A DNA stretch of 64,000 bases from Theocolax elegans (lineage: Eukaryota; Arthropoda; Insecta; Hymenoptera; Cerocephalidae): assembly GCA_026168455.1 (NCBI GenBank), contig CM047431.1, positions 9,570,943 to 9,634,942 of the forward strand, read 5' to 3'. Of this stretch, positions 48,061-60,039 are shown in pieces (the first letter of the stretch is position 1; each line of letters starts with the position of its first letter). A program made the translations under genes and the position numbers. A model generated the notes under the pieces. The model was not told where the DNA came from. It did not search any database and worked only from the letters and a program-made list of their open reading frames with translations.

Positions 48061-48116
<56 letters not shown>
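47850..48116. repeat. CT-rich microsatellite
   Basis: CT dinucleotide tracts alternate with a ~118-base higher-order unit (TATCTTTCATTCTTTC... repeated from about 47912 and about 48002). Open frames rich in Leu-Ser or Arg-Glu are repeat artefacts. Confidence 0.9.
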
Positions 48117-48306
48117 TGAGTACAAAGCCGCTTACTATCTTGCTCTGTTCTATTATTACACGTTTGCTCACCAAGCTGCCACGAGTATTTTTTAGCGAGT
48201 GCTGAGGGGATGTTTACCAACTACAGCGTCTGCAGGTCCGCCAACTTTCGCACGGTCAATTTTGCACACTACAAGGCCTTCAGGAGTGGACGTTTCGCTG
48301 CGGAAA

Positions 48307-48678
48307 ATGGCAACGTCGCGCGGATGCTTTGTGTGTGGCGGGCGACTGACAAGAAAGGATTACACGGAGGTTTGTGGGCTATGTAAATGCATCACGCATG
48401 CGCACTGCTTTGAGGCAGCGCTGGGCTCCTCCGAGCGCCGCTGCTGTCTCTTGGCGAAAACTAAAACGTTAGTCGCGGCTTCCTCAGATGTGAGGGCGCT
48501 ACCGCCTGGGTTGCCGCGACAGACTGGCGCGATCTGCTCTACCGAGCTCTTTGACACGCCCATTCAGCTTCCCACCAGCGCCAAACGTAATGCCTCGCCT
48601 TCGTCGCCATCATTGTCGCAGGTTGCCACTTGGCGGAATCCTGTTCTCAGATTTCCTGAGTTGGGAGAGGGTGAGTGA
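48307..48678 (+). CDS. PHD/zinc-finger protein of non-LTR element
   Basis: From the ATG at 48307 (an in-frame ATG at 48199 would add 36 residues) the protein begins MATSRGCFVCGGRLTRKDYT and continues EVCGLCKCITHAHC...CC, a Cys4-His-Cys3-like pattern as in PHD fingers found in ORF1 proteins of some CR1-like elements. The remainder is Ser/Pro-rich. The frame ends GEGE just at GAGAGGGTGAGTGA, which resembles a splice donor. A sequence TGTCGCAGGTTGCCA is shared with the start of ORF1 at 50124. It may be the first half of ORF1 or an independent frame. Confidence 0.5.
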   Translation: MATSRGCFVCGGRLTRKDYTEVCGLCKCITHAHCFEAALGSSERRCCLLAKTKTLVAASSDVRALPPGLPRQTGAICSTELFDTPIQLPTSAKRNASPSSPSLSQVATWRNPVLRFPELGEGE

Positions 48679-49170
48679 CTCGGCCCCCAATTCCGAGGGT
48701 CCGATATAGACCTCCTGCGATAGTGGAGGAAGAGGATTGCCACTAGTGCGCCTCGAAATCGAGCTGTTTCGTCGAGCCTGTGTCGGCGATTCACTGTTTA
48801 ACTTGCTATATTTGGTTCACTAACACGCTTAGTTTGTCGAAGATACGCTGTTAACGATTATTCTATTCATCTGGGCGACTTCGTTAAGGGAGACTCTACC
48901 TAGGGATGAAGGGACGGCCGCTAAATCAAAGTAGACATCCTCCGGGGTGTACTACGTGCTGCGTCAAAATACAGAGGCGGGCCTTTCGAGGTCTGCCTTG
49001 GGGCACATCCAGACCGAAGTAGTTTCTCATCCAGACGAGCGTTGCTGGGATGTCTCACAGCAGGGTGTCCCTTTCATCACAAAAGATCCTTGCGTAAAAA
49101 GTTAGTAAATCGAGTTGTGGAATACTTCCGAATTGAAGGCTTTGCATAAGGAGATGTTAAACACCAAAAG

Positions 49171-49505
49171 CGTGCAAACCTTTAACTGGTTTGTACGCTT
49201 TTTTCTCTTTCAAGGGATTTTTCGAACGGTATCCCTTGGAAGGCTTATGGAAGGATTGTCGAATGTTTTACCTTTCATAAGCAATAGCGTACAAGCCTTT
49301 TGGTTTGTACGCTTTTTTCTCTTTCAGGGGATTTTCGAACGGTATCCCTTGGAAGGCTTATGGAAGGATTGTCGAATGTTTTACCTTTCATAAGCAATAG
49401 CGTACAAGCCTTTTGGTTTGTACGCTTTTTTCTCTTTCAGGGGATTTTTGAACGGTATCCCTTGGAGAGCTCGTGAAGGGAGTGACAATTGCTTTACCCT
49501 TCACG
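49171..49505 (+). repeat. 113-bp tandem repeats in 5' region of non-LTR element
   Basis: Two and a half to three units, e.g. GCGTACAAGCC at 49287 and 49400. Within each, TATCCCTTGGAAGGCTTATG recurs. Such repeats in front of ORF1 are often promoter-related in non-LTR elements. Confidence 0.8.
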
Positions 49506-50124
49506 AACAGTCGAACGTTAGGCTACCTACCGCAAAAACTCCTCGGGGATCCGGGGAGTAATAGGGAGGCGTGCTTCGGCATGTCGACAGTTGGACCAGG
49601 ATGACTTTACTCTGGTACGCAGGGACTGGGATCCGAGCCCCACGTTGGCGTACCTCTGAGTCGAAAGTGAAACGTTAATGTGTCCCCAGTATTGGGTTGG
49701 ACTCTGCGGGGTGTGTGGTTGCAAGCAGGCTTGACGGGTGAAGCGAAATTGACCCGGATGCCGCTTATGTTCGAAAGCGGACGACGGCGGTGAGCTAAAC
49801 ACCGCCGCATTCTGACCGAGAATTACGACTCTAGGCTAGCCGTCGCAAGGCGGTGGGCCCCAGTAACGAGTTTCGGTACACTGTTCAAGTGGCCTCAGAT
49901 CGTGGTAAACCGATCCCATAGGTGACTCTCGACGGCTTTCGTGACTTATAAAGTCATCGGAATGCCGAATCGAATTCGAGGCGCTTGGGATCATTTAGAA
50001 CAAAACTATCTAATCCTGAGGGGTTACGAAAGCCGAATGAAGGAGAAACCAGGGCAATCAAATACTGTCAGCTAGACGGTGCAATGTTGTCCTATGGAAA
50101 GACTCTAGAACAGTCATAGAATAC

Positions 50125-51009
50125 ATGTCGCAGGTTGCCAAGCAACCTCGCGGCGCCGCGCCCACAACGCCCGATAGTGATTCTCCCGCTACCGCCGCTC
50201 TTGACACCGATTCAATGGTGTGTGCTCCGCCGCCGTGGATGAAAACCTTCGTACGTAAGCTTCAATCCTCCTTTCACAAGGATATCAGCACGGTGGTTGA
50301 TAAGGTGGATCGGATTGAGGGGAAGTTTGATGAGATGAGGGCGGACTTGCGAGCACTCAATGCACGCGTCCATCGACTCGAGACGACCACGGATTCACGT
50401 CTAAAAGATCAAGATAAGCGGTTTGACACGCTAGAATCCCGCGTTGTCACTCTTGAGTTCCGGAAAAATAGTAGGGATATATCCGCACCCGGCGACCTCC
50501 CATCTGCAGACGCCCTGAGGGATACCTGCGAGGTACTATTAACAGGATTACCTTCTGAGATGGCGTCACCGGCCGTCAATACTATTGAGAAAATACTGAC
50601 AGTTCTAAACTTGCCTCTGCTGTCCAAGCAGATTATTGATGTCCGGTCGTGGTCTCCACGGTCCAGGGTTGCCACCGAGGGGAGTGCTTCTGCTGCTCCG
50701 CGTTCTAGAGGAGTGGTCTTTCGACTATCGTCGACTGCGGCCAGGGATGCGGTAGTTGAAAGAGCGTTTCTCCTTAAGGGCAAAACAGCCTATGCTATTT
50801 TCGGTCTATTTATCCGGCCATTATGGCCAAAGCCCGTTTTCGATTTATGGCAGGCGGCGATCCGCAAAAGCCGGGAACTAGGCTTCGCGAGGCCTATAAT
50901 TGCAAACCTCAACATCTATGCGCGTAAGACGAAAGATGGCCCTCTGAACTACATAACCTCGGAAGCCGACCTTAGCAATCTCCCTCCTCTTTCATCTTTT
51001 ACTGATTGA
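50125..51009 (+). CDS. ORF1 protein of non-LTR retrotransposon
   Basis: 294 residues from ATG at 50125 to TGA at 51009. Residues ~1-35 are Ala/Pro/Ser-rich; ~45-115 form a heptad-like coiled coil (DKVDRIEGKFDEMRADLRAL, then ARVHRLETT and RFDTLESRVVTLEFR); ~140-290 are a globular part with LLTGLP, IIDVRSWSPRS, GVVFRL and IANLNIYARKTKDGPLNYI, the pattern of insect CR1-like ORF1 proteins that bind the element RNA. No stop or frameshift, so this frame is intact. ORF2 begins downstream after about 50 bases. Confidence 0.7.
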   Translation: MSQVAKQPRGAAPTTPDSDSPATAALDTDSMVCAPPPWMKTFVRKLQSSFHKDISTVVDKVDRIEGKFDEMRADLRALNARVHRLETTTDSRLKDQDKRFDTLESRVVTLEFRKNSRDISAPGDLPSADALRDTCEVLLTGLPSEMASPAVNTIEKILTVLNLPLLSKQIIDVRSWSPRSRVATEGSASAAPRSRGVVFRLSSTAARDAVVERAFLLKGKTAYAIFGLFIRPLWPKPVFDLWQAAIRKSRELGFARPIIANLNIYARKTKDGPLNYITSEADLSNLPPLSSFTD

Positions 51010-51052
51010 GACAGGCCTGGTCGGGTCAAGAGCTCCTTTTCCAAAAATTCCT

Positions 51053-52454
51053 TCTCCATTATTCATATCAACATAAATCGTCTCAAAACTCACTTTTCAT
51101 CTATCGAAGCATTAGTACATCCTGATTCCTTTGACGTCATCACCATCACGGAAACCTTCTTTACTGAAAACGATTCCTCTGATATTTTTAAATTGCCGGG
51201 TTATAATTTACACAGGTTGGATCGTGTAGGTAAAGAGGAAGGTGGAGTGGCGACTTACATTCGCGATCATTTCGCCATCAAGGTCATTGCTCAACCCTGT
51301 TTTTTCGAATGTTCCAGAGTTTCTCATTTTACGTTTGATGAACAAGACAGAGTATTCATATTGGCAGTAGTTTATCGTAGGCCCTCAGCCGCTTATCCGT
51401 TTAAATTTTTTGAAACTCTGTCAAATCTACTCCCTGTGCATAATCATGTTGTTATCACTGGTGACTTTAACATTGATATGAAGTCTACTGGTACTGCGGC
51501 AGATATGTTGAAGGGGAGTCTGGAGATCTTCTCTGGGGATCTTCTCATACATGGTTGGATCTTTTCATGGTTCGTGAACCAGTACCTGAGTTTGTATACA
51601 ACAAATCTAGTGCTCCTTTTGCTGCAGGGCATGATGCCATCACTATCAGCCTTAAGTTTACCAACACTCAGGGTGGTGTTAAACGATTCTGGAGTAGGAA
51701 CCTTGAGAGGATCGACCTTCATTATCTCGCTACTACATTCGCCTCATTCATCAATAGATTATCACAAACCTTACACCCTTCCTCTCTATCCTTTCCAAAC
51801 CAGCCTCCATTCCCTTGGCCTGACCAGCCCACTGACACATTTTCAGCGACTTTCTCAAACCATAACCATAATTTTAACCTTATCACGTCCTCCCTAACTA
51901 ATCTAATCGTCACGGTTTTAGCCACTTATAACACTGTTGCCCAGCTTCAATGATTCACCATCAAAATCAAGCACAGAGCATGGGTTACACATGATATCAG
52001 AGCTGATATCAAAGCTAGAAATATGGCTTTCAGACTTTTTCGTAACTCGGGTTCTGTTTTGGACTATGATAGATATAAATTGTTAAGATATCGTGTCAAG
52101 AACTCACTGAACTTCAGCAAATTTCGCTTTTTAGAGTCGAAACTCTGTAGCAAAAGAGAGCCCTCTAACTCCTGGAAGCACCTCAAGAACATGGGTCTCT
52201 GCTCCAAGACGAGACCTTCGCCATTACAGCACTTCACTACACATCAATTAAACATTTCTAATCATGTATCACCACTTTCCATAGATTCATTCGCGTCCAT
52301 TTTAACTAATTTATGTCATCTATCACTTTCTTCACTCGCATTCTCATTCCGCACCGTATCAACCAAAAAGGTTCAATGGGCCATCATTAGAGCCTCCTCG
52401 ACGTCCGCGGGTGTCGATGGAATTACAACTAGAATGATTAAACTGCTTAATTAA
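51053..52454 (+). pseudogene. Non-LTR ORF2 (endonuclease, RT stub)
   Basis: The first part up to about 51540 reads as an exonuclease-endonuclease-phosphatase domain: IHININRLKTHF (about 51060), ITITETFF (51145), GGVATYIRD (51240), VVYRRP (51370) and VVITGDFNID (51445), the last with the catalytic DFN. Near 51540 the frame shifts to another that contains AGHDAITISLKF (the SDH-like end of the domain altered to GHD). A later frame, 52023-52454, has SAGVDGITTRMIKLLN, the beginning of reverse transcriptase, then stops. The catalytic YADD part of RT is missing. Confidence 0.72.
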
Positions 52455-52722
52455 AAAAATCATAACTTTTTTCAAAAAAGGGTTAAGTCAATTTTACCGA
52501 CGGTATTCGAAAGAACACATCCAAAACTATAACGAAAAAAATCAGTACTATGGTAGCGCATGATTTAAATATTAAATAATGACTATGAAAAAAGAAAAAA
52601 AATGTTGGTCGTTTGGGCGTTAATGGATTAAGGTTTTAATTACTCTTGTAAAAATGCTCTGTATTATCTGTTAGTGCCTATGGGGTTTCTACCCCAAACG
52701 GCCAAATAAAGTCTAAATCAAA

Positions 52723-53082
52723 TCAGATTCTCTCTCACTCTATCTGTAACTCATTCTCACTCACTCTCTCTTTATATTTTATATTTTATTTTATTTTATA
52801 TTTTATATTGGTATTATTATGTTTACTTTACTGGTTTTATTTTTTGATTGTTATTATATTTTTATTCTAATTTTTTTGTTATTATTTTCACTTATTTATT
52901 CAATTATCTATTTGTATGTTTATATGTGTATTTATGATCTCATGTTACTTTGTTATCTGTTTTCTAGCGTGATGAGTCTTTTGTTTTAATTACTTTTGTA
53001 TTTACGCTTTATTTTATTTTATTTTAGTTTATTTGTTACTGCGCAAATTATATTCATAATATGTATACGGGGATCTTTCCCC
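52723..53082. other. No recognisable gene
   Basis: T-rich sequence with short TTTTA repeats (52770-52800). Confidence 0.4.
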
Positions 53083-53164
53083 GTACGCTCTCTCTCTCTT
53101 TCTCTCTATCTCTATCTTTCATTCTCTCTCTCTATCTCTATTTCTCATTCTCTCTCTCTCTCAT

Positions 53165-53196
<32 letters not shown>

Positions 53197-53325
53197 ATTC
53201 TCTCTATTTCTCACATTCGCTCTATCTCTCATTCTCTCTCTTTCTCTCTCATTTTCACTATCTGCCTATCGGTTTCTCTATCTTTCCCTCTCACTGTCTC
53301 TCTTGCTCTGTCTCATTCATTGTTA
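53083..53325. repeat. CT-rich microsatellite
   Basis: Impure CT tract with CATTCTCTC and TATCTCT variants; long Ser/Leu/Phe frames through it are not coding. Confidence 0.9.
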
Positions 53326-53343
53326 CTCCGCAATAACACTAAA

Positions 53344-53681
53344 GTATTGGTAATAAGTTATTAATTTTTAAACATATTCTTTGATCAATATGTTTATCAT
53401 ATAAAGGCAGTATATCGCCAATACATTGGAAATACATTGGCAATATATTGATAATACTTTGGCAACAAATTGGAAATACATTGGCAATATATTGCCAATA
53501 CATTGCCAATATATTGCCAATATGTTGCCAAAATATTGTCAATATATTGCCAATATATTGCCAATGTGTTGCCAAAGTATTGTCAATATATTGCCAATAT
53601 GTTGCCAAAGTTTACTGCCATTATATGATAAACATATTGATCAAAGAATATGTTTAAAAATTAATAACTTATTACCAATAC
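53344..53681. mobile_element. Foldback with internal minisatellite
   Basis: Terminal inverted repeats of about 68 bases start GTATTGGTAATAAG and end CTTATTACCAATAC, including the shared CATATTCTTTGATCAATATG. Between them (53410-53612) are roughly 20 copies of a 9-11-base motif, TTGCCAATA or its complement. The motif itself is nearly palindromic. This is the design of foldback-type elements or of a MITE with internal repeat. No target duplication is evident. Confidence 0.8.
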
Positions 53682-54021
53682 GTCGCTTGTGACTGTGTCA
53701 AATAAAATTTCAAATGGTTGGTGAAAGTACGGCCGCTTTTCCGTTTTTCTATCGGTGTAGTTTGCACGGCAATCGATGCGTTAATCGATAGTGCTTATCG
53801 AGCGCCTTAGCAACGGCCTCCCCACTCCTTACCACATGATCCCGCCGTGCCGAATGGCCAGGGCCGGCGCTCGACTATGATTTTACCTGTTCTAAAATCG
53901 AGAATTTTCAAAGTGCCGGAAAATTCGTCGGACTAATTTCCCTAACCTTAATTTTTTACGCTAAACACGATGGTATAAAAATGTTGTATTGTTTCTAAAT
54001 CACCCTGTATATAATATATAA
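53682..54021. other. No recognisable gene
   Basis: Mixed composition; no motif recognised. Confidence 0.4.
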
Positions 54022-54296
54022 TCCTTATATAAAAAAGTGATTGCCGGATGTTGTGAAGCCAAGTGAAACGGCTGTGTGATTGGTTTACGTTTTGCGCATG
54101 CGTCTAAAATTGTAGGTTAGATTTGGCAGCGCGGGAAACGTAATGTTTGAATTTTCTTGACAAAATCGGAGTATAATATATCATGAATAAGTATATTATT
54201 AAAAATTATGTTTTCAGTAAATAAAACAGCGTAATATTTCAAATAATGACTGTTAAAAAACGTAAGAGCGCGCGGAGCGCGCATGGTGAATTCTAG
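54022..54296 (+). mobile_element. Small nonautonomous Helitron
   Basis: The 3' end shows the family hallmark: a hairpin GCGCGC-GGA-GCGCGC (54268-54282), ten bases, and CTAG (54293-54296), with T following as expected for A/T insertion. A plausible 5' end is TCCTTATATAAAAAAG after an A at 54021. It has no coding content. Confidence 0.6.
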
Positions 54297-54485
54297 TATG
54301 TAATATAATATAACATTATAATAATTTTATATTCTTGATTTATTATAGCATTACAGTAATTTGGATGGAGGTCTACAATTTTAAGTTAACTCCCAATACA
54401 TTTCTAGTAGATTAGTCATAAAAAATTAAAAAATTAAATTTTCACGTGAACTCAGCAGGAAAAAATAATATTTTTTATTATATAC

Positions 54486-54900
54486 TGTAACGCTGCACTG
54501 GGTATCAGGGTGCAGGTCAATGATGTTCAGCAATTAATTATAAATAAAACGTGTATTTATTAATAAAATTGATAGGTACATAGCCTGGAGCTTATAACAT
54601 ATAGGAACAAACAAAAATTGATAATTAGTGGGTGGGCGCCAGCCGCGTTAATACGCGACGAATACCGATAGTACGCGGGTGATACTAGCCGAACTATGCT
54701 ACTGCTTTCCAACCACCGGCCGGTACGTGACCGGGTTCCGGTTTATCGCTGTATGCTGTAGGGAAGGAAGGAGGAAGGACGGGAAGTACCAGGATGCTCG
54801 GACGCACTTTATATGGTACTCGGCGGTACCGTCAGCAGAGAGATAAGTAATCACCAACCTTTGCAATAAGTCCGGGACACTTGGTCGGGAGGCTGCGGTT

Positions 54901-54948
<48 letters not shown>

Positions 54949-55972
54949 GCTCTCTTTTTCACACACTGAGTCTTACTCGTTATAGCTGCGTTCGGTGTAG
55001 TCGGCTCGACCGCCCGTAGAGCTCTGGTTCTCGGCGTGCTCGAGAGCTCCGTGTTCGTACCGCGCGCCTGCGCAGTACTTACTCGTGCGCGGTACATCGA
55101 TCTTGCGTCTCGCGAGCGGGTCGAGTGCCACTGTGTTCAGGCTGTATCGGTACAAATCGGCTGTATGGTGATGATGACCTGGTGCTGCTTCCGTCTCGGA
55201 GATGCGGTACAACCTCTTCCCAGGTAACTAATAATTCGTTCCTTCTAGCGTTATTCACTAAGTTGTACGGTGTGAGTTTCAGGTACGAACTCACCCGCCG
55301 CCGCATCGCTGCTCGGGGCCGAGTCACCCCTCTCCTCGACGACGTCAACCTCGGTGACTGATAGCCTCTCTGTCTACAGCTCCAGGTAAATACTTTGTCG
55401 TGGGGATTACGCAAGTATGCGTATTTATTATATATACAATGAAAGAGGTCTGCTATATACGTTGTTTACGTATAACAACCTAACCCCATTCTGCTCTATA
55501 CTGTTCCTTCTACAGCTGTAGTGTTTACATACCACTGTATATCTTCTTCCTTGCTCCTCGTCCTCTTAATGCGTACTTGTATTGATTACGTGGCTCTTGT
55601 ACAGCTGTATATTGGTTGGCGTCGGAGGTTCCATAGCCTTCCTCCCGGATGGTGCCTCTTCGCCTAGTCTACTGTTCTGTGGAGCTAAGGAGGGTCCTCG
55701 AGGCTTCCTTATTTATAGCCTCCTTGCTTCATCTGCTTGACGGTGTTAAACCCGGAGGAGCCTACCTGATGCTGACCGAGCTCGTCCAGGACCATCCTAG
55801 TGCTTCGGCTGCTTATGTGTGATGTGCTTGGGATAGGGTTTTAGTCTGTGAGGGTAGGTAGGGCTTATTTACTGTGCGGGTAGGTAGGTGTAGGGAATTA
55901 TATATGGGTACGTAGGTGTTCGTTGTGGGTTCGAAAGCTCGTTACTTGACATGTGCAAAGCACATTTTCACA
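54486..55972 (-). mobile_element. Solo LTR, gypsy type, minus orientation
   Basis: 1487 bp from TGTAACGCTG to TTTTCACA, flanked by the 4-bp direct repeat ATAC (54482-54485 and 55973-55976). Near its low-coordinate end it shares GGGTATCAGGGTG-like sequence with the family C LTRs, which fixes the minus orientation. It holds a CT tract (54903-54958) and a GC-rich centre. Its end lies 140 bp from the kinase exon at 56113. Confidence 0.7.
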
Positions 55973-56084
55973 ATACATTCAGGAGAATATGCAATTTTAT
56001 TGAAAATATAGTTTTAAATTTATAATTTTATTAACAATATACTTTTAGATTTATAATTTTATGTAAAATTCATTAAAATAATAA

Positions 56085-56649
<565 letters not shown>

Positions 56650-56973
56650 GTGGATATCTGGTCACTTGGTATAACGTTAATTGAGTTTGCTCAAATGGAG
56701 CCACCAAATCATGAAATGTCACCTATGCGAGTATTACTTAAGATACAAAAAAGTGATCCACCAAAACTCGATCAACCAAGTCGTTGGAGTAAAGAATTTA
56801 ACGATTTCATATCTAAAGCTCTTACAAAGGACCCCTTAGTAAGGCCGTCTGCTGAAGAGCTACTAAAACATTCGTTTATCAGCCGTAATTTTCATTCAAA
56901 ACCAATAAGAGATTTATTACTTGAATACAAAGCCGACGTTGTCGAAGAAGAACTTGTTGATGACGAAGTTGAG
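56650..56973 (+). CDS. Slik: SLK/LOK-type Ste20 kinase, exon (C-lobe)
   Basis: It has 108 codons from acceptor TTTTAAG to a probable donor GTATTA at 56974. [20 protein letters not shown] (helix F), [38 protein letters not shown] and [14 protein letters not shown] complete the kinase C-lobe, with the conserved arginine of subdomain XI. The exon ends in the acidic linker [20 protein letters not shown] that follows the kinase domain in SLK-family members. Reading through the donor gives only a few codons before TAA, so splicing to an exon beyond the recognised sequence is expected. The coiled-coil tail exons were not found by 64000. Confidence 0.93.
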
Positions 56974-59580
56974 GTATTATTTGTATATATTTAATACATG
57001 TAATATATGTTAATTATACATTAATTAAGAACCTGTGCCCAAACCCTTTCTAATGCAGCATAGATTACATGAGAGTCGTTTATATAATTCAAACTTTTTT
57101 ATCCTGTAGGAACACTTTTTTAATCTCGTTATTTAACTTTATTCAGAAAATATTGTGGCATACTTAACTAATGATAACCTATTCTTAAATTATATTTCAA
57201 CAGAATTAAGACATGCTTTTAATTTTACGTTGAAAATTAAAACTATACATTTTGAGGCGAAAAATAGCACATGAAGAAATATTGAGGCGAAGAGTAACAC
57301 TTAGATAAATTAGAAAAAACAAATATTCGAAGAGTTACTTTTTATTGCAAAAATTTAATAGGTATAAGTTTTTTACATAAAAATTTGAGAGTTCTTAGTA
57401 TTCTTTACACACACATATACACACATGCACACGTATCTGAACACATGAAGACACATTTTCAACTTCATTGAAAAGTGATTTATTATTTTCGATCGTTTAC
57501 AGGCTTTGCCGTATAACAGCTAACAGATTTGATTCGCCCATGTTAGAAAATTCTGAAATCAAAATGTATTATATATATCAAATGATCGATTTTTTAATGC
57601 ATTTATTAATGCGTTGCATTGAACTATTTACATTTTTTCTTAATATTGCTAAATAGTAGTATAAGCACCAATATATCATTAGATTCTAATTTTTTATTAC
57701 TACTATTACTTTTTTTTTAGTCTGTGTTAATGACATTTTACGCACAACCGGTAGACCATCTTCCCCTCGCAAAGAGTAGACAGTCCATCGAGTGTGGGAC
57801 TCGGTAAGAGCAAACTACCAATACCCACTAAACCCACATATCTCTGTTCTCACTGATGCCAGCCCGGAACTGTTATTCACATTACTTCAGAATGGGCGCC
57901 AGTTCTAAAGTGTCCAAAAACACATTCATACCTTTTAACGTTCATTCACGCTCGACACACATGCACTCTTTTTTTCCGTTGGGCCCTTTGTCTTAGAGCT
58001 AGGCAATTACGTCGTATGTCCGCGATTTCACTAGTCCACCAATAACTCCCGTTTGTTCCCTGAGTAACGTTTCTGCGACATAAAGGCTTTGCACAATTAC
58101 TGAAGAAATTGGGATGTTTCCAGCGAGCGTTAGAAAATCCATCTAGCAGTCCAAATTACAGGTTACGTTAAAGCCAAAATATTGAAATAACAATATCCAT
58201 GGTTAAAATAGCTTATAAGATCTCTGTTCCGGATCATTTTATCGCAAATCAAATATATTTTCATATTTTTATTGAAATATACCTGTATTAATGTTATATT
58301 TTATTTTTCAACTTATTTATTACTTAAAAGTTTATAGGTGTAGTTCCCCCTTAATGAAAGATACACGTTATCCAATAAAGTTACATAAAACACAAACCAT
58401 CAATACCCTTGATGAACTTCGAATTGGGTGGATTCAAGGAGTTTCATCCGAAAAGTGTTTCATTTTTAGAACGACATGCAAACTGATGAAAATGATATGC
58501 ATAATTTAATCATATAAAAAAAGAAAAATTATGAAAAGAACAATGATAAATATTAAGAGAGAATAACGTACTATAAAACTCACGATATACCCATTCATAA
58601 CTATTATGGAAATGCACCGATTGACAAAAAATGTCTTGCAATTTTACTGACTATCGCTAAATATGAGATAATAAATATGTAACTTGCGCTATTAAAAATT
58701 ATCGTTTCTACAAAAGTTTAACAATGTAACTTTTAAGCAATATGATAAATAGTATTAAAGACCGTAAATCAATATCGTTGACGACATTGTGCTCTCTTAA
58801 TAATTTTCTAACGTAGCAAATGAAACATTCAACCATTTTTAATACACATTTTTAAATATAGATGTTTGAATCATGTCAAAAATAAAAAATTAATATATTC
58901 TTCAGAAATTTTTCTATTTAATATTATATTAATGACGATAAACTATAATATTGCAATATATATATAATTATATACGAGATACATACACAAAGTTATTCCT
59001 ACAATTAAGGAGTGTGAATCATACCTAATATCTATATAAATGTTGTTACCTAACTATCATTAAAATCTAGTTTTACTACTAATAAAAGAATGAAGCTATG
59101 ATAAAAGATTAAAAGGTCCTTAATCATATCAAGAACAGATAATTAAATAAATTAGGTAAAATTATAAAACTCAATCTTTAATAGTTAAAATAGCTTAAGT
59201 ACAAATAGTATTCAGAAATTAAAAAGTACTTAAGGGGGTATTACAATACGAATTAAATTTGCAAAGAAGTTAACATTGTATTACAATTTCATTATGTGAC
59301 TAATAATTATGTAGAGTTGACAGATTACTAGTGTTTATTGATAAAATTAAGTCGGTATTATTCATACATTTCTATCACAATATAGTGATATGACATATCT
59401 TAATAAACAAAAATAAAGTAATCTAATTTATTTGTATTTAACGTCGTTGAAAATAAATTTAAACTTACTGAATTACATTCCTAACCAACTACTGAATGTT
59501 ATTAACAAATAACTAACAGAATTTATGTATTAAATTAAAAAGTATTATGTATTATCTAAAAATTAAAAAGTTTTGTGATG
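56974..59580 (+). other. Intron part, no recognisable gene
   Basis: AT-rich. A patch of balanced composition at 57720-58200 stands out but reads in no frame for long and matches no expected kinase sequence. Small open frames at 57468 and 58291 have no domain. A short CA run is near 57408-57435. Confidence 0.45.
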
Positions 59581-59589
59581 TGGTGGATC

Positions 59590-59960
59590 AGCAGGGAACG
59601 GATCATCCGTTATTTAGGGCTCTGCAATACTGACGCGGCCAGCGCAAGAATCGGCGCTTTGCGTAGGGCATGCACTGAGCATCAGGGTGAATGGCTCCCA
59701 AATTATAAATAAAAACAACACATTTAAAAGAAACGACTGTATACTTCATCACTTGAAACAATCTCGGTCGCCAGCCGCTTATACGCGGAAACATTATTTT
59801 TACTATTTCCGCAATTACCGCTCACACACGCACAACAGGTTTTACACGCCGCTAACAGCTAGACACTCTTTTTCCGTCACGTTATAGTTTCGTTCAGCTC
59901 GATTTAAAGTGCAACTTACATAATAAATGGGATGTTCCTCTCCATTACTCTCTTGAGTTA
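59590..59960 (-). repeat. Family C LTR fragment
   Basis: It shares ATCAGGGTGAATGGCT and CGGTCGCCAGCCGC-type blocks with 40030-40190 and, inverted, with 62240-62380. It is shorter than the full LTRs and precedes, in the minus sense follows, a gypsy pol relic. Confidence 0.6.
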
Positions 59961-60039
59961 ACACTCCGGATATTGCATAGTCAGTAACACCGGTCTGTAA
60001 TGAGAAGGGTTTGCTTGAATCTGGCTAGAACTGGAGCTT

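Larger units (their letters stand above)
48190..52722 (+). mobile_element. Non-LTR retrotransposon, CR1/Rex1/jockey-like, internally deleted
   Basis: It has a long GC-rich 5' region with short tandem repeats, a PHD-like frame, a coiled-coil ORF1, an endonuclease-bearing start of ORF2, a stub of reverse transcriptase and a 3' tail at about 52640-52722 (GGGGTTTCTACCCCAAACGG, then AATAAAG) of CR1/Rex1 style. Most of the RT is deleted between 52454 and the tail. It lies in + sense within the kinase intron. Confidence 0.7.

Noticed and set aside
47832..48220. Leu/Ser-rich and Arg/Glu-rich proteins
   Set aside because: Products of a CT microsatellite read on both strands.
52996..53364. 122-codon Ser/Leu/Phe-rich frame
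   Set aside because: Microsatellite artefact.
53339..53692. Three overlapping frames with Ile-Gly-Asn or Tyr-Cys-Gln repeats
   Set aside because: All follow the 9-11-base inner repeat of the foldback element.
57721..57800. Possible next kinase exon after a T-rich stretch and AG
   Set aside because: The translation soon hits a stop and does not continue the acidic linker expected after the kinase domain.
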